The position numbers and the translations under genes were made by a program. The notes beneath the pieces were generated by a model that was not told the DNA's origin, searched no databases, and saw only the letters and a program-made list of their open reading frames with translations. Positions 59,244-64,000 of a DNA stretch of 64,000 nt are shown in pieces; the stretch's first letter is position 1; every line of letters begins with the position of its first letter. The stretch lies in NCBI RefSeq assembly GCF_038784515.1, contig NZ_CP152376.1, positions 5,394,001-5,458,000 on the forward strand, given 5' to 3'. The stretch comes from Rhodoferax sp. GW822-FHT02A01. GTDB taxonomy: Bacteria; Pseudomonadota; Gammaproteobacteria; Burkholderiales; Burkholderiaceae_C.

Positions 59244-60146
59244 TTGAGCCTGCTAAGCCACATCAAAGGTCTGCTGACCACTGTGCAACCCGGAGATCCC
59301 ATCCGCCACCAGGAGGATCTGCTGACTTCTCTGTTGGTCATGGCCTGGATGGTCGAAGCCAGAGACCCCTACACGGGGGGACACCTGTGGCGCGTTTCCC
59401 AGTTTTCACAACTGCTGGCCACGAGAGCAGGCCTGCATGCCGATGACGTCTCAGGCATTGCCGTGGGCGCCTTCTTGCACGACCTGGGAAAGATCAGCGT
59501 TCCGGACCACATTCTTGGAAAGAAGGACCGGCTGTCGGACGAGGAGTACGCGGTAATCAAGACGCACCCGGAGGTGGGTTGGCGCATGCTCTCCAGTCAC
59601 CCCTTGGCGCAATTGGCCGAAGCGGCCATCCGGGCGCACCACGAGACACCCGATGGACGGGGCTACCCCAGAGGGCTCGCTGGCCAGGACATCCCCGTGG
59701 ACGCGCGCATTGTGGGCATATGCGACGCCTTTGATGCCATGACAAGCACCCGCCCCTACCGCACTGGCATGCCCGTGCCCCAGGCACTGGACATCATTGC
59801 GCAGAACCTGGGAACGCAGTTCGACCGGGAGATGGGGGAAAGGTTTGTGGCGCTGGGCAAGGCAGGCGAGCTTGATCACATCGTAGGGCATAGCGATTCC
59901 GGAATTCCGTTGCAGGCCTGCCTGATGTGTGGCCCCACGATTGCCGTTCCACGCTCGCATCAAATGGGTACGCGCCTGTACTGCCCCTCGTGCACTGCGG
60001 AATATGAAACGAGCCGCTCCGGTGGCATCTTGCAATTGACGGCCACCGGCTGCAACGGGTCCCCTGCTGACCTGGAGCCCAAGGTAGACCCCGACGTGAT
60101 TGGCGACGTGGTACGAACCGCCGCGCGTGCCCTGCTGGTCTCCTGA
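59244..60146 (+). CDS. HD-GYP domain protein with C-terminal Cys-pair (zinc-ribbon-like) tail
   Basis: Putative cyclic-di-GMP phosphodiesterase of 300 residues. The HD-GYP domain (about 25-200) has GGHLWRVSQFSQ, FLHDLGKISVPD, HHETPDGRGYPRGL and FDAMTSTRPYR, so metal ligands and the GYP motif are intact. The C-terminal ~80 residues carry CLMCGPTI and YCPSCTAEYE, two CxxC pairs that could hold one zinc. No receiver or membrane domain is present. The start is TTG, chosen because GGAGG stands six bases before it; no in-frame ATG is nearby. It is divergent from the CLC gene. Confidence 0.88.
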   Translation: MSLLSHIKGLLTTVQPGDPIRHQEDLLTSLLVMAWMVEARDPYTGGHLWRVSQFSQLLATRAGLHADDVSGIAVGAFLHDLGKISVPDHILGKKDRLSDEEYAVIKTHPEVGWRMLSSHPLAQLAEAAIRAHHETPDGRGYPRGLAGQDIPVDARIVGICDAFDAMTSTRPYRTGMPVPQALDIIAQNLGTQFDREMGERFVALGKAGELDHIVGHSDSGIPLQACLMCGPTIAVPRSHQMGTRLYCPSCTAEYETSRSGGILQLTATGCNGSPADLEPKVDPDVIGDVVRTAARALLVS

Positions 60147-60163
60147 TGCAGCCTGGCACGCGC

Positions 60164-61063
60164 CTACTGCAGCAGCGGGTTCTGGCGCAGACGATCGATG
60201 GCCAGATCCAGAAAGGCCCGCACTCTCTGCGGTGCCTGTCGGCCCTCACGGTGCACCACATGGATAGGCAAGGGTGCGGGCTCACAGTCTGACAACACCG
60301 CCTGAAGCAGCCCGCTTTGCAGGTGCTCCGCCACTTGGTAGGACAGCAGCCTGGTGAGGCCAAAGCCACCCAGCGCGGCAGTGACAGCCGAATCGTTGGT
60401 GCTGGTAATCATGCGGGCATGCAAACGCACCGTGACGGCTTCACCTTGCCGCAAGAGCTTCCACTCCGGGTTGGGTGTCACGCTGCTGGCAGATACGACG
60501 GTGTGCGACTGCAAGTCTTGCGGAGTACGCGGCGTGCCCGCTCTCGCGAGGTATTCGGGTGACGCACAAATCACGCGCCGCACCTTGCCGACGCGTATGG
60601 CCTGCAGGCTGGAGTCCGCCAGCTCACCGATGCGGATGGCCACATCGACGCCTTCATCCAGCAGGTTGACAACACGGTCCAGAAACAGGCACGACGCGCT
60701 GACTTCGGGGTAGCGCTGCAGGTATTCCGTGACGATGGGCGCAACGTACTTCCCACCAAACAGCGCCGGCGCCGTGACCGTCAGACGTCCACGCACGGAC
60801 GCATGCATGCCGCTGACAGACTCATCCGCCTCCAACATATCCGCCAGGATGCGTCGGCAGTCCTGCACATAGCGCTCCCCTGCGTCCGTGACGCGCACCG
60901 TGCGGGTGTTGCGCGTGAGCAGGCGCAGCCCCAGGTGGGACTCCAGTTCATTGACGGCGCGCGTCACGGCTGGCGGCGACATGCCCAACTTGCGTGCAGC
61001 ACCCGCGAAGCCGTTGGTGTCAACAACGGCGACGAACACATTGATGAGGTGGAATCGGTCCAT
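60164..61063 (-). CDS. LysR-type transcriptional regulator
   Basis: A 299-residue regulator: HTH FVAVVDTNGFAGAARKLGMS, then PPAVTRAVNELESHLGLRLL, with the co-inducer domain following (about 90-299). It belongs to the DsdA/PecT-like AaeR group by general look only. It faces the AhpD-like gene across 137 bp that contain a dyad at 61116-61137, so it probably controls that operon. Confidence 0.9.
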   Translation of the reverse strand: MDRFHLINVFVAVVDTNGFAGAARKLGMSPPAVTRAVNELESHLGLRLLTRNTRTVRVTDAGERYVQDCRRILADMLEADESVSGMHASVRGRLTVTAPALFGGKYVAPIVTEYLQRYPEVSASCLFLDRVVNLLDEGVDVAIRIGELADSSLQAIRVGKVRRVICASPEYLARAGTPRTPQDLQSHTVVSASSVTPNPEWKLLRQGEAVTVRLHARMITSTNDSAVTAALGGFGLTRLLSYQVAEHLQSGLLQAVLSDCEPAPLPIHVVHREGRQAPQRVRAFLDLAIDRLRQNPLLQ

Positions 61064-61115
61064 AGTCTTCCGCCAAGTGGAATAGTGAATTGAGTGTAGC
61101 GGTCATTCTCTTTGT

Positions 61116-61137
61116 TGAACGAACTAAATACAGTTCA
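61116..61137. promoter_or_regulatory. dyad element, putative LysR operator
   Basis: GAACT-N6-AGTTC (61121-61136), extended on both sides as TGAAC...GTTCA. It lies between the divergent LysR and AhpD-like starts and has the interrupted-dyad form expected of LysR-family recognition sites. Confidence 0.5.
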
Positions 61138-61200
61138 TCCATTCGCTGCATATTGCGGTGAAGACCACCCCAAACCGCCACTACATTGAAGGAAACCACC

Positions 61201-61749
61201 ATGTCCCGTATCAGCATCCCCACCGTTGACCAATCCGTTGAAGCCGCAAAGCCTCTGCTGGCTGCCGTTCAAAAGCAACTCGGTGTTGTGCCCAACCTGA
61301 TGAAGCTCGTGGGCCACAGCCCAGCCGCCCTGGAAGGGTATCTCTCGCTCAACGGCGCATTGGGCAAGGGGAAGCTCAACGTGCAATTGCGTGAACGCAT
61401 TGCCCTGGCCATTGCCGAGTACAACGGCTGCGACTATTGCCTCTCGGCCCACGACTACCTGGGACGCAACGTGGCCAAGATCAGCGGCGCAGAGCTGGAC
61501 GCCGCACGGGATGCACGCTCTGAGGACGCAACCGTCCAGGCCGCACTGCAATTTGCCTTGCGCGTGGCCCAATCGCGCGGCCGCGTGAGCGATGCAGACA
61601 TCGCCGCCCTGCGTCTGGCCGGCTTTGACGAAGCCAGCGTCATCGAGATCGTTGCCAATGTGGCCGTCAACGTGCTGACCAACTACATCAACAACGTGGC
61701 ACAGACCACGATCGACTTTCCAGTTGTCCACGCCCGCATGGCAGCCTGA
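61201..61749 (+). CDS. AhpD-like/carboxymuconolactone-decarboxylase-family protein
   Basis: A 182-residue protein with the peroxidase motif EYNGCDYCLSAHDYLG (CxxC-x3-H, about residues 78-85), as in AhpD alkylhydroperoxidases and related CMD proteins. Proton-relay Glu (IAEYNG) is conserved. It probably removes peroxides using the CxxC pair. The start MSRISIPTVDQS has AAGGA upstream; an earlier ATG-like codon was not used. First gene of a three-gene unit. Confidence 0.88.
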   Translation: MSRISIPTVDQSVEAAKPLLAAVQKQLGVVPNLMKLVGHSPAALEGYLSLNGALGKGKLNVQLRERIALAIAEYNGCDYCLSAHDYLGRNVAKISGAELDAARDARSEDATVQAALQFALRVAQSRGRVSDADIAALRLAGFDEASVIEIVANVAVNVLTNYINNVAQTTIDFPVVHARMAA

Positions 61750-61827
61750 TATCCCTGGAGCACCAAACGGTGCTCCCCCGTCAAACACATGGGCCGGTGT
61801 CTGAAGGCCTCCTTGAAAGGAAATACG

Positions 61828-62310
61828 ATGAACGCCACCGCAGAAACAGTGCGCCCGCCGCTACCACCATTTACCCGCGAAACCGCCATTGCCAAAGTAC
61901 GCTTGGCGGAGGACGCATGGAATACGTGCGATCCAGTGCGTGTAGCACAGGCCTATACAGCCGACAGCCGTTGGCGCAATCGCTCGGAATTTGTCACAGG
62001 CCGCGAAGCGATCCAGAAGTTTCTGACATCCAAATGGGAACGCGAGCTGGAATACCGGCTGGTGAAGGAACTTTGGGCCTTTCATGAAAACCGCATTGCT
62101 GCTCGCTTCTGTTACGAGTGGCACGACCAGCATGGTCAATGGTTTCGCAGCTATGGCAATGAGAACTGGGAATTTGATGCCAACGGTTTGATGCGCACGC
62201 GCCTAGCCAGCATCAATGACCTGCCCATTGCGAAAGCAGATCGCAAGCTGCTGTGGCCTGCCGGTCGTAGGCCGGACACCTGGCCGTCCCTTTCTGAGAT
62301 GGGCTTGTAG
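61828..62310 (+). CDS. DUF1348 (NTF2-like) protein
   Basis: A 160-residue NTF2-fold protein: [29 protein letters not shown], then [20 protein letters not shown], and [23 protein letters not shown] near residue 105, each part characteristic of DUF1348. AAGGAAA precedes the ATG. Cellular function is unknown; it recurs beside CMD and PPOX proteins under LysR control. Confidence 0.87.
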   Translation: MNATAETVRPPLPPFTRETAIAKVRLAEDAWNTCDPVRVAQAYTADSRWRNRSEFVTGREAIQKFLTSKWERELEYRLVKELWAFHENRIAARFCYEWHDQHGQWFRSYGNENWEFDANGLMRTRLASINDLPIAKADRKLLWPAGRRPDTWPSLSEMGL

Positions 62311-62314
62311 CACC

Positions 62315-62932
62315 ATGCCGACACAACCCGCGTACAGCAGTGATGTCGCCTTCACGCCGGCAGTCAAGGCCATCCAGACCCGCAAGGGGTCGCGCCACGC
62401 CTATTCGCGCATGGAGCTCGGCGGGTCGTGGGAAACCACCATCACCCCAGAGCTTCAGGCTTTCATTGCCGAGCAGACCAGCTTTTACCTGGCGACAGCC
62501 AACCTGCAAGGTCAGCCCTACATCCAGCACCGCGGAGGGCCAGCAGGTTTTCTGCGCGTCCTGGACGAACACACATTGGCCTTTGTGGACTACGCCGGCA
62601 ACAAGCAGTACATCACTGCGGGCAACCTGTCAGAGAACCCCAACGCGCATCTGTTCCTCATGGACTACGAGCACAGGCAACGCGTCAAGATATGGGGCCG
62701 GGCCAAAGTGGTCGAGCATGACGATGCGCTTGTCAGTGCCCTCATGCCCCCAGGCTACAAGGCCAAGGCGGAACAGGCCATTGTCTTTTCCGTATCGGCC
62801 TGGGATGCCAACTGCAACCAGCACATTCCAACCCGCTTTGATTCAGCCAAAGTTCAGGCTGCCTTGGACGCGCGGGATCAGCGCATCGCCGAGCTGGAAG
62901 CAGAGATTGCGGCCTTGCAGCGAAGTAGCTAA
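62315..62932 (+). CDS. pyridoxamine 5'-phosphate oxidase-fold protein
   Basis: A 205-residue split-barrel flavin-binding protein (PPOX-like). The core SFYLATANLQGQPYIQHRGG, DEHTLAFVDYAGNKQYITAG and RVKIWGRAKVVE is the DUF/PNPOx-like pattern linked to FMN or F420 binding. The last ~25 residues form a helix (ELEAEIAALQRSS). It starts 4 bp after the DUF1348 stop, so co-expressed. Likely a flavin-dependent detoxification or antioxidant enzyme; PdxH itself is improbable. Confidence 0.84.
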   Translation: MPTQPAYSSDVAFTPAVKAIQTRKGSRHAYSRMELGGSWETTITPELQAFIAEQTSFYLATANLQGQPYIQHRGGPAGFLRVLDEHTLAFVDYAGNKQYITAGNLSENPNAHLFLMDYEHRQRVKIWGRAKVVEHDDALVSALMPPGYKAKAEQAIVFSVSAWDANCNQHIPTRFDSAKVQAALDARDQRIAELEAEIAALQRSS

Positions 62933-62961
62933 GGGCCGCCAAGAAAACCCCTCTCAATTTC

Positions 62962-64000
62962 TTACGGGCCAAAATGGATGAATCCATGCAAGGCATTCTG
63001 ACTTCCATCGCATTGCTGCTCAAAACGAAGATCCAACGCAGTTACCGCACCGTTGGCATAGGTCACGCTGTCAACGGCAAACCATCCCAGCAATGTATTG
63101 CAACCACTCCCGTTCCCGCTCCAATCCAACCCTCCCAATACCGGGTTGTTAAAGGGATAGCGTATGAGCCCAGAGTAGTAGCCAACTTGCAGTTGGCTGA
63201 TGGAGTTCGGGCCGACGAAATTTCCAGACCACCAATCATTTCCATTGATTGTGACCTGTACTCCACCGGAGGACGAGTGCAGCGCTAGTTGTGCATTGAG
63301 TGGAGTGTATGTATAGGCCCTTCCTTGGCCAATGTAGTCGCCGGAGTCACTCTGCAGATAGACAAAATTGCCGGAACTTGGTACCGCACCAGGCGCTGGT
63401 TGCCAAAGGCCACTCGGTATGGGTGTAAACGGCTGCGGTGTGGTGGCGGTTCCAGGTGCAAAAGTCTGAAACGTCCAGGAGCGGCTAGCCGCAATTGGAT
63501 CACCCGCCACATCTTTGACACTGCTGCTGACGGTGGCTCGGTACACCGTATTCACGGTCAACGGTGTGGTCGGCGTGAAGGTGGCAGTTGTGCCGGAATA
63601 GCCAACGGTTCCCGAAATGGGCCCCGAAGGGTCGGACACCGTGAAATTGCTGTTGTTCACTGTACTGGCGTCTACAGTGCCGCTGAAAGTGGCGGTCACC
63701 ACTGCGTTTAGTGCAACCGGATAGCTATACGGAGTCGGACTGGTCGCAGCAACGCTTACTCTGTTCTTGGTATAGAAATACCAGGAATAGTTGTTACCCA
63801 AGGAAGCCCCCGATTGGCTTTTCACATTACCCGAGACAGTCGCTGTGTAGTACGTGTTGGCCGCCAATGGCGCGGAGGGGGTGAACGTCAAAGTCGAGCC
63901 CGACGCGGAAACGGTTCCCGTAACGGGAGTACCGCCAGAGGTGAGTGTGAAAGTTGTACCCGTAACCGTGCTCACATCCACGGGAACGCTCAATGTAAGC
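62962..64000 (-). CDS. Ig-like (Big_5/SbsA-type) repeat protein, 5' part outside window
   Basis: The C-terminal 346 residues of a larger surface or secreted protein; the frame remains open at the window edge. At least two bacterial Ig-like repeats are visible: FTLTSGGTPVTGTVSASGST, TLTFTPSAPLAANTYYTATVSG, and FTVSDPSGPISGTVGYSGTT, ATFTPTTPLTVNTVYRATVSS. Each continues into VKDVAGDPI-type segments. The end (about 140 residues) is a non-repeat domain with SGDYIGQGRAYTYTPLNAQL and a Cys pair (GSGCNTLLGW ... EQQCDGSQ). It may bind a carbohydrate or act as an adhesin. Confidence 0.82.
   Translation of the reverse strand, partial: LTLSVPVDVSTVTGTTFTLTSGGTPVTGTVSASGSTLTFTPSAPLAANTYYTATVSGNVKSQSGASLGNNYSWYFYTKNRVSVAATSPTPYSYPVALNAVVTATFSGTVDASTVNNSNFTVSDPSGPISGTVGYSGTTATFTPTTPLTVNTVYRATVSSSVKDVAGDPIAASRSWTFQTFAPGTATTPQPFTPIPSGLWQPAPGAVPSSGNFVYLQSDSGDYIGQGRAYTYTPLNAQLALHSSSGGVQVTINGNDWWSGNFVGPNSISQLQVGYYSGLIRYPFNNPVLGGLDWSGNGSGCNTLLGWFAVDSVTYANGAVTALDLRFEQQCDGSQNALHGFIHFGP

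Overview
The window looks like chromosomal DNA of a GC-rich betaproteobacterium, most probably a member of the Comamonadaceae (Rhodoferax/Polaromonas-like). The clues are the general gene repertoire, the trimeric porin with a C-terminal Phe, the MXKDX pentapeptide protein, the TctDE-type two-component pair, and the abundance of LysR regulators and periplasmic binding proteins. I see no insertion sequence, phage, tRNA, rRNA or CRISPR array. Both ends cut a gene: a cusA-type pump at the left and an Ig-like repeat protein at the right.

Layout. 1-6.6 kb: a minus-strand copper/silver efflux operon (small Cys/Met/His secreted protein, cusF, cusC, a cusB with a fused CusF domain, cusA). 6.7-10.5 kb: a UbiH-family monooxygenase, a degenerate J-domain membrane protein whose ribosome binding site lies in a hairpin loop, and an MFS pump. 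10.6-14.4 kb: a minus-strand unit of dienelactone hydrolase, rhodanese and a trimethylamine/histamine dehydrogenase-like flavoprotein. 14.5-19.4 kb: an envelope cassette of a beta-barrel-like protein, a secreted TPR-CHAT protein and a FecR-domain protein. 19.4-24.0 kb: an acyltransferase, a lipoprotein, a DUF2252 kinase-fold protein and a SulP transporter. 24.0-29.5 kb: a metal (probably zinc) locus, with a znuABC-like operon, a divergent Fur-family regulator and a LolD/FtsX-type ABC exporter with a small Cys-rich secreted protein; two palindromes sit in the divergent promoter. 29.6-33.9 kb: LysR, a ModA-like binding protein, a citrate-type MFS transporter and glutaminase. 34.0-41.3 kb: a TctE/TctD-like two-component system divergent from a porin and an SsuA/SsuB/SsuC-like ABC importer, followed by a second, converging copy of the binding protein. 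41.5-43.3 kb: a VOC protein, a WYL regulator and a YigZ protein.

43.3-53.6 kb: a twelve-gene cobalamin operon (anaerobic-type: cbiX, cbiD, split cbiG) in which ten of the eleven junctions listed below are 4-nt overlaps or gaps of a few bases, headed by a cobalamin riboswitch at about 53.41-53.62 kb. It supplies corrin ring synthesis from uroporphyrinogen III plus CbtAB cobalt uptake; no cbiJ/cobK, cbiA, cbiB or cbiP is present here. 53.7-57.7 kb: a DUF1223 protein, small secreted proteins, a Tat-exported molybdopterin oxidoreductase with a b-type cytochrome, and an exported MsrA, suggesting envelope redox repair. 57.7-60.1 kb: a CLC antiporter and an HD-GYP protein with a Cys-pair tail. 60.2-62.9 kb: a LysR regulator divergent from an AhpD-like, a DUF1348 and a PPOX-fold gene. 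63-64 kb: the Ig-like protein.

The best candidates for something little described are the TPR-CHAT/FecR/beta-barrel cassette, the hairpin-embedded RBS of the J-like gene, the zinc-type locus linking a Fur regulator to an FtsX exporter, and the histamine-dehydrogenase-like gene cluster. All functional calls come from reading motifs by eye; no database search was run.
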